Assembly (NCBI GenBank): GCA_037962975.1
Contig: CM075673.1
Location: 162,708,667 to 162,772,666, forward strand
Direction of reading: 5' to 3'
Length of the DNA stretch: 64,000 nucleotides
Origin: Clitoria ternatea
Lineage: Eukaryota; Streptophyta; Magnoliopsida; Fabales; Fabaceae
This document shows positions 50,723 to 63,066 of the stretch, piece after piece; the stretch's first letter is position 1, and every line of letters begins with the position of its first letter. The notes below the pieces were generated by a model that did no database searches, was not told the DNA's origin, and worked only from the letters and a program-made list of their open reading frames with translations. The translations under genes were made by a program, and so were the position numbers.

Positions 50723-50740
50723 TGGCACGCCCGGTGGGAC
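50723..50740 (+). promoter_or_regulatory. Primer-binding site for minus-strand DNA synthesis
   Basis: TGGCACGCCCGGTGGGAC starts two bases after the LTR end. It begins TGG, complementary to the CCA tail of a tRNA, as in other plant Tat/Ogre elements. I do not assign the tRNA species. Confidence 0.8.
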
Positions 50741-50786
50741 TTAATAAAGTTATTCCCATATCCTGAGAAAGAACAAGTGATCATCA

Positions 50787-53700
50787 ATGGAAGGCGAAGC
50801 ACATGATTTCGTGGAAAATCAACCTGAAGGCAGAACCAACCCCAACGCCTTCAGAAAGCTTAACTTCGATTCTCATGGGGGCAGCTCAAAGAAGGTGGTA
50901 CTAGTGTCTAGCCCCGATCCTCGCGATGAGTTGATCAGTCAACTCCAAAGGGAACTCGCAGAATTATGAAGAGAGAGAAGACAGAGTGAGGACAAGGAGT
51001 CATCTCGTACAAGAGATACTCCCCATACAACTGATGGAGAAAAATCCACAACTCTCCAATACTCAAACATCCCCACGTTCGAGGGGAGAGAACAGACCCA
51101 CGATTCTGACGATGGAGCTGTTCGTGGGAAGAGAGAGCTAACTACAACACCCCCAGTAACTTACAAACTCAAAGTTCCTTTCTCAAGGAGGCTTATGAGT
51201 ATCCACATCCCCAAACATCTTCAAACCACTCAGCCACTCTCCATTGGAAAGTATAATGGCGAAACTGATCCTACTAAGCATCTTGATACTTACGTATTTG
51301 AAGCCATGTACTTAGGGGATGATGAAGACGTGATGTGTCGGATGTTCCCGTGAACATTGTCAGAAGAGGCCCTCGGCTGGTTCAAAGGTTTACCTTCTGG
51401 ATCCATAGATTCCTGGGCTGAAATGGCAGCTATTTTTGAAACTCACTTTGTCATCTCTAGAGATGTTCCCAGGACATCTCACACTTTGGCCCAAATTAAG
51501 CAGGGTGAAAACGAAACCTTAAAGGATTTCCTGAAGAGGTTCTACAAGGAAGCATCCCTGGTCCCTAACCTCACAGAATCCATTAAGCTGTATATCATTA
51601 TCGAGGCACTGCAGCCAGGATCAGCCTTTGCTCTCTCACTAGCAAAAAGCCCGCCAACAATATTTGAGGAGTTCAGGAAAAAAGCCTCAAAGTATGTGGG
51701 TATAGAGATGCACCTAGAAGCTATGGCTACAAAGAAAAAGCCACCAACACCACCTTCACAGCCGCGGAGAGATAAGGAGAAAACGAGGTCAGAATGCATG
51801 GAGAGGCCATTCAACAACCCCAAAGTTAATAACTCCTCTCCTCGACCTCGAGAGAAGCGTGTTAATTCCTTCAGCCATTATGCACCACTGTCAACCAGGC
51901 CATCTCAGATTTTGAGAGAGGTTGGATGGCCAGCTTTCAGCATCTATGGCATTAGAAGGCCAGCCCCTGTGAAGAGACCAGGGAATCCCCGTAAGTACTG
52001 TGATTTTCATGAACAGACAGGTCATTCCATTGATGAATGCCAAGCTCTAAAGAACGCAGTCGAAATGTTAATTAGAGAAGGAAAACTAAAGCAATACCTG
52101 TTCAAAGAAAAATCCTTTGACAGGGTGGATCGGAATGAAAAGAGAGAAAGAGATCCAGACGATGGGGACGACAATAGCCGTAATCCGGTTAGAAAGTTCT
52201 CTACTGCGGAGAAACAGAAAGGTGCAATGACTGATGATATAGCACACAGAGATGACATACCTCAGCAACAGCGTCAAGGCCGGCGTGAAGTCATTGATAT
52301 GATCGCTGGAGGGTTCGCTGGGGGAGGAGCTTCAATTACAGCCCGTAAGAATCATCATAGAATGATTCTGTCTGTACAAGGAAAAGTTAAAGACAATCAT
52401 CCTTACAGAGGAGGGGTTGAAGCTCCAATAATTTCATTCTCTGATGAGGATTTTGGTCCTACCATTCCTGGTGGAGACGATGCTGTAGTCATCGTTGCAG
52501 TGATAGCCAACAAGGACGTCCGAAGAATCCTTGTTGACCAGGGAAGTTCCTGTGATGTTATTTTTTATAATTGCTTTAAAAGAATGGGTTTTAATGACTC
52601 AGACTTACAGCCTTACACACAGGAACTAACAGCTTTCAATGGTGCAAAGCAACCAACAAAGGGGTACCTTGACATCCTTATCTCCTTTGAAGGTGAGCCA
52701 GGAGCCAGAACGGTTAAATCCCGAGTGCTGGTGATTGATGTTGAGTCACCATTCAATGGCATCATAGGTCGCCCCACCTTGAATGCTATGGAGGCAGTCA
52801 TGTCAACTCCACACCTCCTTATCAAGTTTATCGATAAGGACAATGCTGTTTCGTCCATCCGAGGTGACCAAGAGATGGCTAGGTACTGCTACAACCTGAG
52901 CCTAAATATGACAAAGTTGGAAGCCTCCAATAAAAAAAGGAAACTCAACGATTCTGGAACAGCTGCTGGTTCTGTGAGCCTTGTTGACCTGGACCCTAGG
53001 GCGGATTTGAGCATTGATCCATCCAACCCATCAAAGCCCACACCAGATGGAAGTTCTAGGGACATCGTATTGGGAGATTCTCCAGAAAAGGTCACCCATA
53101 TTAATGACAAGCTAGATACAGAAATGGAGCAGCGACTGTTAATGCTCCTACAGGAGTTCAAAGACCTCTTTGCATGGACTGCAGCCGATATGGCTGGCAT
53201 AGATCCTGCTTTCTGCTGTCATAAATTATCCGTCTACCCAGAGACGAGACCGGTTGCCCAAAAGAAGAGAAGATTGGGACCAGAGAAACAGAAAGCAGCT
53301 TGCCAACAAACCGAGGAATTGCTGAAGGCCGGATTTATAAAGGAAATCCGTTATTCCTCTTGGCTTTCAAATGTAGTAATGGTTCGGAAAGCCAATGGCA
53401 AATGGAGAATGTGCATTGACTATGTGGACCTTAACCGTTGCTGTCCAAAGGATCCTTATCCTCTTCCTAACATAGATCGGATGGTGGATGATTCCTCTGG
53501 TTATCAATACCTGAGCTTCATGGATGTATACTCAGGATACAACCAAATTCCGATGTGTGAGGAGGATCAAGAGAAGACAACTTTCATCAATGATCGTGGT
53601 GTCTTTTGCTACACCGTTATGCCCTTCGGCCTGAAAAATGCTGGGGCCACATACCAGCGCATGATCAATAAGGTGTTTGAGGGCATGCACACCAAACTTG

Positions 53701-56258
53701 TTGAGGTGTATATCGACGACATCATAGCCAAGACATCGGTTGGGGGTGATCATATTGAAGACCTACGCCAAGTGTTTATCCGCTTGAGAGAATTTAACAT
53801 GAGGCTAAACCCATTGAAATGCACTTTCGCTGTCCCAGCTGGGAAGTTTTTGGGTTTCATGTTAACTCAACGCGGTATTGAGGCCAATCCAGGGAAGTGC
53901 CAAACGATTCTCAACATGCAGAGTCCAAAGAATCTGAGAGAAGTCCAATCCCTGAATGGCAAAGTAGCAGCCTTGGCACGGTTCATGCCAAAGATGGCTC
54001 ACAGGTCACTTTCTCTGTATAAAGTGCTGAAAAAGTCCAAGAAATTCGAGTGGGGACAGGAACAAGAACAAGCATTCCAGGAGCTTAAGGAGGTGTTGTC
54101 CAAACCTCCTATTCTAACGAAGCCTGACCCCGAAGATACGCTCATCCTATACTTGGCTATTTCAGATGAAGCTTTGGGCGTAGCCTTAGTAAAGGAAACT
54201 CCTGATGGACAGAGACCGGTCTACTTTACCAGCAAAATATTACAAGGTGCTGAGATCCGGTATCAAAAAATTGAAAAGGCCGCCTTCGTTGTTGTTTGGG
54301 CCTCTCGACGATTACGTCCTTATTTCCATGCCCATCCCATCATGGTAAGGACGGATCTACCACTTCGCTCTATATTAATAAAACCTGACCTTGCTGGTAG
54401 GATGATCAAGTGTTCCATTGAGCTCTCAGAGTTTGATATATCCTATGAACCTCAAGGCGCTATTAAAGCTCAGGTCCTGGCCGATTTCATTGTGGAAATA
54501 ACAGGGTTAGATCCAGATACACCTCGTGTCCATTGGACCATCTATGTCGATGGTTCATCGAATCAAAAGGGCTCTAGAGCAGGTGTAGTTCTTGAAAATG
54601 ACGATGGAGTACACTTGGAGATCTCCCTTCGTTTTAATTTCAAAACTTCCAACAACCAAGCTGAGTACGAAGCTTGTTTGGCCGGACTACGAGCTGCGAT
54701 TGACATCGGAGCCACTGAGGCGACGCTTTGCAGTGATTCACAACTTGTGATTTTACAGATCTTGGGAGATTATCAAGCTCGTGAACCTCAACTCCAATTG
54801 TACTTAAACTGTGTCAAGGAGTTGAGAGAGAAATTCTCAAAAATGGAATTTAAACATGTTCCACGCGAAGAGAATACAAGAGCGGATATACTCTCCAGAT
54901 TGGCAAGCACCAAAAAGCCAGGCAGCACCACAACATTGGTCCAGAGCACACTGACGTCGCCCAACATTCCTCTTTTCCCTTCTTTAAATGCCATAGTGAC
55001 CAATTCCCTTTATGGTGACACATGGATGGCCCCCTACATCCGTTATTTGCCCGATGGGCAGTTGCCTACTGATGAGAAGGAAAAGAAGAGAATAAAGAGG
55101 GAACTGCCATACTTCACTATGATAGATGCTAACCTCTACAGAAGGGCACTCTCAGTACCTTACTTAATCTGTCTGAGAGAGAATGAGGTACATGGAGTAA
55201 TGGAAGAAGTGCACGAAGGACAATGTGGACACCACGCCGGAGGAAGAAGTCTGATGAGGAAAATCCTTAGAGCGGGATATTGGTGGCCCACAATGAAGCA
55301 GGACTCCATTGACTTTGTTAAGAAATGCGATGCCTGCCAAAAATTTTCTAATCTTCACCACACACCGGCAGAAGAACTCTTCACATCCGTTGTTCCATGG
55401 CCGTTCTACCAATGGGGATTGGATATTTTGGGCCCTTTCCCAACTGCTCCTGTGGGCATCAAATATCTCATTGTAGGGGTCGATTATTTCACTAAGTGGA
55501 TTGAAGCAGAGCCGGTGGTGCATATTACTTCAACCCAAACTCGTCGTTTTATGTATGAAAATATTATAACACGATTCGGAGTCCCAGCTCGGATTGTCAC
55601 AGACAATGGCACCCAATTCACGGGCAGGAAGTTTACAGATTTACTCGAAGGGTTAGGAATAACCCAGATATTTTCCTCTGTCGAACACCCCCAAACCAAC
55701 GGCCAAGCTGAAGTGGCCAACAGGGAGATGCTTAAAGGACTTAAGAAACGTCTTGGTGAAGCCAAGGGCGGATGGACAGACCAGTTGTGCCACGTCCTTT
55801 GGGCATATCGGACAACGCCTCATTCTTCCACCAATGAATCCCCATATCGCCTGACCTATGGGGTGGAGGCAATGATACTTGTGGAACTGCAAATTGCTTC
55901 TACTAGAGTCAAGTACTTCTCTGAAGAAAGCAATAATGCTAATTTAGCATCAGAAATAGATGTCATACAAGAACTCAGAGAGGATGCATTCATCAGAGAT
56001 CAGGCCATCAAAGCCAAAGTCGCCATCCGATACAACAAACGAGTCCAATCAAGGACTTTCAACGTCGGAGATTTGGTTTTGAGGAAAGCAAGTGTGAGAA
56101 ACAATTTCGCTTATCAAGGCAAACTAGCCCCAAACTGGGAAGGCCTATACAGGGTATCTGAGATCGCTGGCAAAGGCTCTTACCGCCTTGAAAACCTTGA
56201 TGGCACTCCAATCCGAAACAAGTGGAATACCCAAAACTTGCGCATTTATTACAGCTAG
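50787..56258 (+). CDS. Gag-pol polyprotein of the Tat element, one frame with two in-frame TGA stops
   Basis: From ATG 50787 to TAG 56256-56258 a single frame runs 1824 codons, interrupted by TGA only at 50967 and 51351-51353; the last 1633 codons are open. Domains in order: gag with RRLMSIHIPKHL and the capsid block ALGWFKGLPSGSIDSW. Then a zinc-knuckle-like YCDFHEQTGHSIDEC (~51997). Protease ILVDQGSSCDVIFYN (~52525, DQG in place of DTG/DSG). RT with KWRMCIDYVDLNRCCPKDPY and catalytic YIDDI (~53708). A first RNase H (LYLAISDEALGVAL), then an extra one (IYVDGSSNQKGSRAGVVL, ~54540) typical of Tat. Integrase zinc finger H-H-C-C (HEGQCGHHAG ... CDACQK), and the catalytic triad in DILGPF, TDNGTQF and NGQAEVANRE (55419-55720). 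The RT and integrase active sites look intact. The two stops, both near the 5' end, would block full translation. Confidence 0.93.
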
Positions 56259-56439
56259 CTGCTGGAACGATACACACCTTTCTCTCCTCACTTGAGATTT
56301 TTCAAAGGAGAAATCTTTATATCATAATCCCAGCTACGCTTTTATTGTAATTCTTATTTTTGCTCAATAGGAATTTCATACATCAACTTAACTCTTTCGA
56401 GTTTTTCTTATGCTGTAATTTTCAGTCTATCCGGCGTGC

Positions 56440-56960
56440 ACAAACATATTCAGGACGAATGATCTCAACTACCCATTCTGTAGTTGACGATGTAACTCCT
56501 CGAATGTGTACAAATAAAGGAAGACCTGGGCGCAGTAGGATCAGACCTTTATATAAGGCTGTACCGAACCCCATTCGAAGGCCCAGATTGTAGGATTAAA
56601 CTGAACTCTGGGTACGGTTAGTAAGTTTGGCTGAAAACCGTTGAAGGCTTGGATAGTAGGATTAAACCGAATTCCAAGTACGGTTAGTAGGTATGGCCAA
56701 ACACCGGAAAAGGCTTGGGCGCAGAAAGCTGGTTCTTCTTCAAGACCACGCTGAACCCCGAGTAACGGGCGTAGTAGGTTCAGGATTAGCCCTGATCCGA
56801 ACCCCGTGTTGAAGACTCGGATTGTAGGATTGAACCGAACTCCGAGTACGACTAATAGGTTTGGCTGAACGTCGGTGAAGAACAGTGAATGGATAAAACC
56901 TAACACCGATTGAAGATTCGGACTGTAGGATCGAACCGAACTCCAAATACAACAAGTAAG
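56440..56960 (+). repeat. Post-pol tandem repeats, including one hairpin unit
   Basis: A single hairpin unit at 56450-56505 (AACTAC ... GTAGTT stem) resembles the repeats at 62153. It is followed by about four irregular copies of a TAGGATTAAACCGAACTCCG-type unit (starting near 56590, 56665, 56825 and 56925). Such repeats between pol and the 3' LTR are usual in Tat elements. Confidence 0.8.
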
Positions 56961-57079
56961 TTACACCGAACTCTAAATTTCCCAGAAGCACTTCTCCTGG
57001 AAATTCTTCAATCGGTAATACTTTCTCTTGAAATTCCTTATTTGGGAACGTTTTAACTTCAAAGGCTCGGGTCATATTT

Positions 57080-58270
57080 TATCAAAGCCCGACTCATGAT
57101 TTCCGACTCAAGAATAATTCACTCGGGCATGTCTCTATCTGAGACGTATTCACCCGAAGCATTTCGTTCAGAAATTCTCCATTCTTTACCGCGCCATGCA
57201 GGAATCAGAGATATTCCATTCGGTGCCATGCCACGCGGGAATTGGAAGTATTTTGCTCAGTCTTTTTCCTACTCAGGAATGCTCCACTCGGAGCTATGAT
57301 ATTTGAAAATGCTTCACTCAGTGAAATCCCACGCTAAAGTGCCATACTTGGGATTATTCAAAATCGCTGAAAAGTACTTCCTTTAGGAATTCCCCACTCG
57401 GAAATACTTTCCTTGGAATTCCTTACTCGGAAATGCTTCAAGTTCGATACTATACTATTTAAATTCTTCAGTCGGCAATATTTCATTGAAATCCGACTCA
57501 CGAAGAATCAATCATCACTCTCTTTAACTTTGCTCGGAAATACTTTTCCTTAGAATTCCTTACTCGGAAACACTTCAAATTTAGTATCCGACTCATGAAT
57601 TCTTTAAGTCGAAAATATTTCACTTCGAAGTTCCAATCAACAATTATTCACTCAGAATATTTCCATCCGAAATGTATTTATGCAAACTCAGAACCTCTTT
57701 CTGACCAAAGGTATTTCCACTAAAATAGCCCACTCGGAAATTTTTCGCTCGGTGCTATACCACGAAAAGTTGAAAATGTCTCACTCGGTGCAATCCCAAT
57801 TAGTAGTGTTACACTCGGAAATACTCCACTCGGGAGAATTTGCACTCAAAAAACTCGAGCCCGAATGAAAACTCAGATTGTAAGGCTAAAACAGAACTCC
57901 GAGTGTAGTAAGTACAATCAAATCGAGTGCGGCTGAAGAATCACTTAGAACCTTCCACTCATGAAAGTTCAATCAGAACTCTTTACTCAGAAAGAGTTAT
58001 TTCGAAAGCTTCCACTCGGAGCTCTCACCCAGAAGAGTTTCCGCTCGGAAATCTCACTCAGAAGAACTCCCACTCGGAGTTCTCAATCGGAATAACTTCC
58101 ACTCGGAAGTATCACTCGAAATTATCCTTGACGAAAAATAAGACTCAGTTAAAACGTACATGCTTTTACTGAGCAACTCGAGGGGTAATGGAATTTCCCG
58201 GGTGACATGGCCAGAACCAGCCTCACTCGGAGTCATTCATTCAGAGTCAGTTGCTCACTCGGAACTGATC
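57080..58270. repeat. CACTCGGAA-rich field in the retrotransposon 3' region
   Basis: CACTCGGA, ACTCGGAAAT and CACTCAGAA recur dozens of times with irregular spacing, densest at 57990-58110. On the minus strand (the strand of the antisense ORF) they read TCCGAGTG, the same motif as in both Helitrons. There is no Helitron hairpin or CTAG terminus around the field. Confidence 0.88.
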
Positions 58271-58795
58271 ACCCCATAATGCTTGGGGACAGTATCCAAT
58301 GACTAACGAGTATTCCGAAGGATGAACACTTAGTAAAACGTCCTCACGATTACTTCCCCTCAAGGCTAACACTACAAGCCGTTCTCATGATAATAACGTT
58401 TTTCCTCACGACGGCATTCCCCATTACTTATACCAGGTTTGTGTATGCCAAATGTGTGATTTAAGTAAACGATTTCATCACACTAAAATATCCATACATG
58501 ACAAGATATTCTATCTTTTCTATCAAACCAAGCCTTTAGTCACTAAAGTGCCCATACGTGAGGAAAACAATTGTATGTTAATATCCGTTCTTCATTCTAC
58601 ACATTTAAATCCAGAATGGTTCATTACACGTACAATGATTCTATTGAAATTATTTTCAATGGACAAACATATAAAGCAAATTGTCTTTTCATTGATCAAA
58701 TCCTGAATTACATGAGAGAATTGATTCAGTAATCCGGAGCTGATCCCGGAACACAGCAGATTTGAATCAATAAAAGCTATAAGACAAGGAAGGCT
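58271..58795. other. Spacer before the antisense ORF 3' end
   Basis: Contains CTTGGGGACAGTATCCA (58282) and CCGGAGCTGATCCCGGAACA (58735). Close versions of both stand in the same order before the second antisense ORF (62810 and 63020). This shows that the two modules descend from one unit including its 3' flank. On the minus strand it would be the antisense transcript's 3' UTR. Confidence 0.7.
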
Positions 58796-61433
58796 TTATT
58801 TTTGTTGGCTTGTCTCTCCGCCCTTTCCTTTGCCTTTATCTTCGACCTTGCTACCCCCATCACCAGCAGCTTTACCTGCATCAGCACCTGCACTTGTTCC
58901 TTCACTTCTAGGCTGCTTGGTGACAGGGGTCAGAAGAGAAGGTCCCATTGACTGGCCTTTGGGGAGAGGAGCCAGCTTATACTTGGTGTTTGGCGGTTCC
59001 TCCTGACGATCGTCAACCAAAGCTATGAGTTTCCCTCCTTGAAACTCATAGAACAGATCAATACCATTCAAATTGAGTTCCACTTTGGGATTCCGGTATT
59101 GAATTTGACGTACAGCTAACCCAAAAGATTCCTCGACTGCTTGGACACAAATAGCCACAGCCTCTTCTGCTCGGGTATTCGCAGCAGTCAAATCCGCTTT
59201 CAGAACTTTGACATTGTCATTCGAACTCGCCAACTTTAGTAACAACTCCTTCTCCTTACGAGCCCAGTCTTCAACTCCTTGGGAGTAAACGACCTTGGTT
59301 TCCTTCAGTTCCTCTCCCAACTTGGCCGAATGCTCCTTCTCCATACAGAGGCTGGCATGGAGGTCGGAATTGATTTTCTTCTGATCAAGCACTTGAGCCT
59401 CCAGCTCTTTAACAAGATATTTCAGCCTGGAGATTTCTTCATCTTTCTGGTACCCTTCTTCCTTGGAAGCCTCTAACCGACTTTCCAAACACAGAATGTT
59501 CACCTTGTCCTTAGCTGCGGCAACGTTCAGACCGTTAACCTTGCCCGTTAACTGGCCAAGTTTTTCATTATCTTCTGACAGCCTGCGAACCGATCTCAGA
59601 AGACCGGACAGTTCAGCCAGTTGCCATTGTCCGGCGTCACAAGCTCGAGTTACTTCTCCAGGCTCTAAAGTCTTCAGCTTATACGGAGAATCGAGGATAC
59701 ATTCAGGAACTGGACCCTCATACACTAAGTATGGGGCAAGATTGGAGTTGCCTGGAGGGGGACAGGAAACCTTGGGCGCAAAGTAGGAACTTATTGGTCT
59801 GGCGCCAAAGGTAACCACATTGCTGGGGGCAGCCGTTGTCGTCCCTTCTACTCCCTTTCCTTTAGAGGCCCCAAGATCGACTGCTCCTTTGGAAGTTTTT
59901 GGTTTTTTGGCGGAGGGCTGAGACTCCGTTTTCTTAGAAGAGTCATGTTCTGCTTTCGTCCTCTTCTTACCGGCCTTTTTTCCCTCAACATTAGAGGTCA
60001 GTATGTCAGATCTGCCCTCCAATAAAGGAATATCGTCACCAGCGGACGAAGTGAGTATGATGGTCTCAACGGTAGCCTTCTTGGAATTCCGCTTTGCCTG
60101 AATATTGTTTTCAGCCGCGACGGATTTCCCTCCAGCTTTGAGGCCCTTCAACTTCTCCATCTCTGGTGACTCAGCTTCAATTTCAACTGCATAATCAGAT
60201 AAAAAGACCATCAGTAACAGAAGATATCAAGACATAAAAAGAAGGAAAACAAAAAATCACTAAAAATTATGCAAGTATTCTTCGCGGGTAGTTTCCGACC
60301 CTAGCAAACGCCTGTAAGAGAAAAACTTGTGCGAGGCGGTGTATGATTGAAGAGCAGAAAGAACGGAGACTGATGTTGGGGTTAACTCGTCCTCATCGGT
60401 GTAATAAGCCTGGGACGTCAACAAAAAGTGTTCATGAGTCCAGGCCACGGGAAATTCTTGAATCCCATCTTTATTCAGCCAAAAAATTGGATCATCGGGC
60501 TTCACACGAATCCTGGTGAAATAAGATTTGAATGAACGCCCATCTACTTTGGCGGAGTCAGTGTATGACTCGAAGTTGATGACTTTGGAGTTAGTCCGGA
60601 GGGTTATCAAACTTACTCCTCCCTTCTCCTTATTTGCACGATGTACCACTTGTGTGAAATAAAAAAGCATAGCGAACGTCGGCGTGAAGTTGAAGTGCTC
60701 ACCAAGTACTTCAAGAGAACGAATCAAACCCCATCCGTTGGGGTGAAGCTGAGAGGGGGCGCAGTCCAAAAACCTCAAGACCCCATCTGAAATTTCGTTA
60801 AGGGAAGGCGCACACCTAAATTCAGAAAGAGGAAGTCATACATGTATATTGACCTTTCATCCGGTGTATGACATATCCGTTCTGATGGAAGTGGAGCCAA
60901 TACCATAAAACGCTCCTTATACTTTTCCTTTTTGAAGACTGTAAAGCGAGGCTCCAACCTCGCTCCATCCTCCCTAGCATGGATAGACGTTGTGTCACGA
61001 AATTCATCAGCAACCCAGCTATATGGACGTTCCTGTTGAAACTTCACCCAGTTAATCCGATGTGCAACTACATTGCACAGTCCAGAAGCTGTTTTCACTA
61101 TATATTGCTGAGATGGTGCTCCGCTGCCAGAGGTGCTCTCTCCAGTCATCTTCTTTACAGCTAATTTAAACGCCTTCACGCTGCGATAAAAACTCACATC
61201 ATCAGAGAGGTATAAATCAGCGCTCTCCTCACTCTCGCTAGAAGAGGATTCTGAAGAGGGTATTATCACCTTTCGCCTTGAATAGGGCGATGCCTCCCTC
61301 TCTGAATGAAGTGGGTTTGAATGGAAGATCACAGGGATCCTCCCACCACGACTAGAGGAAATTCGAGACAACCTCTTCCTCCTCTTCCCCTAGGGCCAAC
61401 GCGGCTCGAGCCAGCGAAACCTCTCCCAGACAT
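58796..61433 (-). CDS. Antisense ORF 1 (aORF), putative gypsy-type transposon protein with coiled coil; frameshifted
   Basis: Minus strand, opposite to gag-pol. Three open blocks: 61371-60775, 60778-60260 and 60211-58796. A likely start ATG at 61433 begins MSGRGFAGSSR in another frame, so a shift of one base is needed near 61372. A second shift at ~60778 falls in a run of G, splitting the block VRLPLTKFQMG / LRFLDCAPSQLHPNGWGLIR. This block looks like the plant 'putative gypsy type transposon' family (Pfam PF04195). A stop at 60260 and ~48 bases separate the last block, whose upstream edge has an acceptor-like TATGCAG, so an intron is possible, although I find no donor in phase. The last block has a Lys-rich nuclear-signal-like part (GKKRTKAEHDSSKK), a long coiled coil (~180-350 of 471), then the conserved VEESFGLAVRQIQYRNP and LAPLPKGQSMGP. 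Molecular function unknown; found in Tat elements. Confidence 0.8.
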
Positions 61434-62152
61434 TTAGAAAAACTAGAAGAAAATACAAGAAGACGAAGGAAAGGTTACCTAAGGATGAAGAAGGGTGGTG
61501 AATCAAGTATCACACAAGCAAACAATGTCTTCTCGAAATTTTTGCAGAGTTTCGTCAGGGAAGCAAGACTGAGTGATTTCTGAATTCACTATGTATTCCT
61601 TTTATAAGGGGTCAACAGACTCAATTACGGGTCGAAGGTTATGTCGTTTGCCACTAAACGACGCCTTTTTGGTAAATCCAAGGTTGTCGTTTCAAACCTT
61701 AAGGCGCGAAATCAGCGTCGATTCATCAAAAGGGTCTCTCAAATGGGCCTCAGAATTAAATTTCAGGCCCATGAAGCTCCCTAGTGACGGTTATAAAGAC
61801 GTGCGCATTTAAGGCAATAATGGCTCGTCCACATGATTAAAGACATTAAATGTCCAATCATGAGAAACGTTGCAACTGTTACTCGAATACCAAGGGTTGC
61901 AAGTTTCAAAAACTTTTGGGATCCTCGTACAAAGAATCTTTGTCCATATCCGTCCTAACGAGTGCCATGACGACGGAGCCTTCGTTCCAAGAACGGATAT
62001 CTACGTGACAACATATATCATTCGGCATCTACACTTCTTTTAAACGACATAGCTTATATGAGCCACTTTACTAGTCCCTCACACAAGCTAGGGGATAGGT
62101 AGAATAATGATCTCGTCTCGATACCGGATTTGATAACGAAATTGAAATACTC
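61434..62152. other. 5' flank of antisense ORF 1
   Basis: Holds the minus-strand TATA box (61599-61606) and the presumed ~140-base leader of antisense ORF 1. Beyond it (61610-62150) is balanced-composition DNA. A short TGATCTCGTCTCGATACCGG near 62108 is weakly like the LTR start, but it is not followed by LTR sequence. Confidence 0.55.
61599..61606 (-). promoter_or_regulatory. Minus-strand TATA box of antisense ORF 1
   Basis: On the minus strand the sequence is CCCCTTATAAAAGGAATAC, a textbook TATAAAAGG. It lies ~165 bases before the ATG at 61433, so transcription would begin near 61570. This implies that the antisense ORF can be expressed on its own, independent of the LTR. Confidence 0.7.
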
Positions 62153-62600
62153 CCCCAGGACGGATGAACTCAATCACCTATTCTGTGATTTGACGATGTA
62201 ACTCCTGGCGGGATGTACTTCCCCAGGACGGATGATCTCAATCACCTATTATGTGATTTGACGATGTAACTCCTGGTGTGGTGTACTTGCCCAGGACGGA
62301 TGATCCCAATCACCTATTCTGTGATTTGACGATGTAACTCCTGGCGTGGTGTACTCCCCAAGATGGACGATCTCAATCACCTATCCTGTGATTTGATGAT
62401 GTAACTCCTGGCATGGACAATTCCCATCATCATCCTTATGATGGAAGCTTCTGAAGTCTCAATCTGTATCCTGACGATTGAAAAGTGTTTCCCCAGGACG
62501 GACGATCTCAATCACCTAATCTGTGATTTAATGATGTAACTCCTGGCGTGAACAAATTCCCATCATCATCTTTATGATGGAAGATCCAACTATCATCTTT
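62153..62600. repeat. 68-bp tandem repeats with a conserved hairpin
   Basis: Units starting near 62153, 62221, 62290 and 62357 (68-69 bp apart), and another near 62492. Each can fold with an outer stem CCAGGA/TCCTGG and an inner stem AATCAC/GTGATT around a seven-base loop. The last part adds a second hairpin (CCATCAT/ATGATGG) twice, at 62428 and 62558. Confidence 0.88.
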
Positions 62601-63066
62601 ATGTATCTTTGTAGTTCCCCAAGCCCGGAATAATACTCTCACATTGGACAACGTTTTCATCTCCAATGAGAATAATACGAACTAATACTATTCATCCGTC
62701 CTGTGACACCGCTACTGTGAACAACGGATCGACTCCTTTTCTCCCCAAAAGAATTAAGGATGATGCCCTATGACAAGTACCTATTCCTTAACATACCTGC
62801 ACTTGGGGACAATATTCATTTATATATCTTTCCGTTCTAAAATTATATGATTTTCTGAGGTGATTATTTCAATCCAACCTCAACGTTAGCCCTACAGAGC
62901 GGATTATCAATTACTGAAACGATATATACATCTAAGTCATACTGTTTTTCATGAAATATCGAAGACAAATGTCTGAATGGAATTTTATTCATTCATGAAA
63001 ACCATGATTACATTTAATACCGGAGTTGATCCCGGAACACAACTTTACATATAAAGAATAACAAGA
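62601..63066. other. Spacer between repeats and antisense ORF 2
   Basis: Non-coding. Contains CTTGGGGACAATATTCA (62811) and CCGGAGTTGATCCCGGAACA (63020), counterparts of sequences 3' of antisense ORF 1. Confidence 0.65.

Noticed and set aside
51542..56277. Minus-strand open frames overlapping gag-pol
   Set aside because: They are mirror frames of the long coding sequence and lack any conserved motif, unlike the true antisense ORFs further right.
62101..62130. Possible start of a right LTR (TGATCTCGTCTCGATACCGG)
   Set aside because: Similarity to the left LTR start lasts only ~25 bases with mismatches, then diverges completely into tandem repeats.
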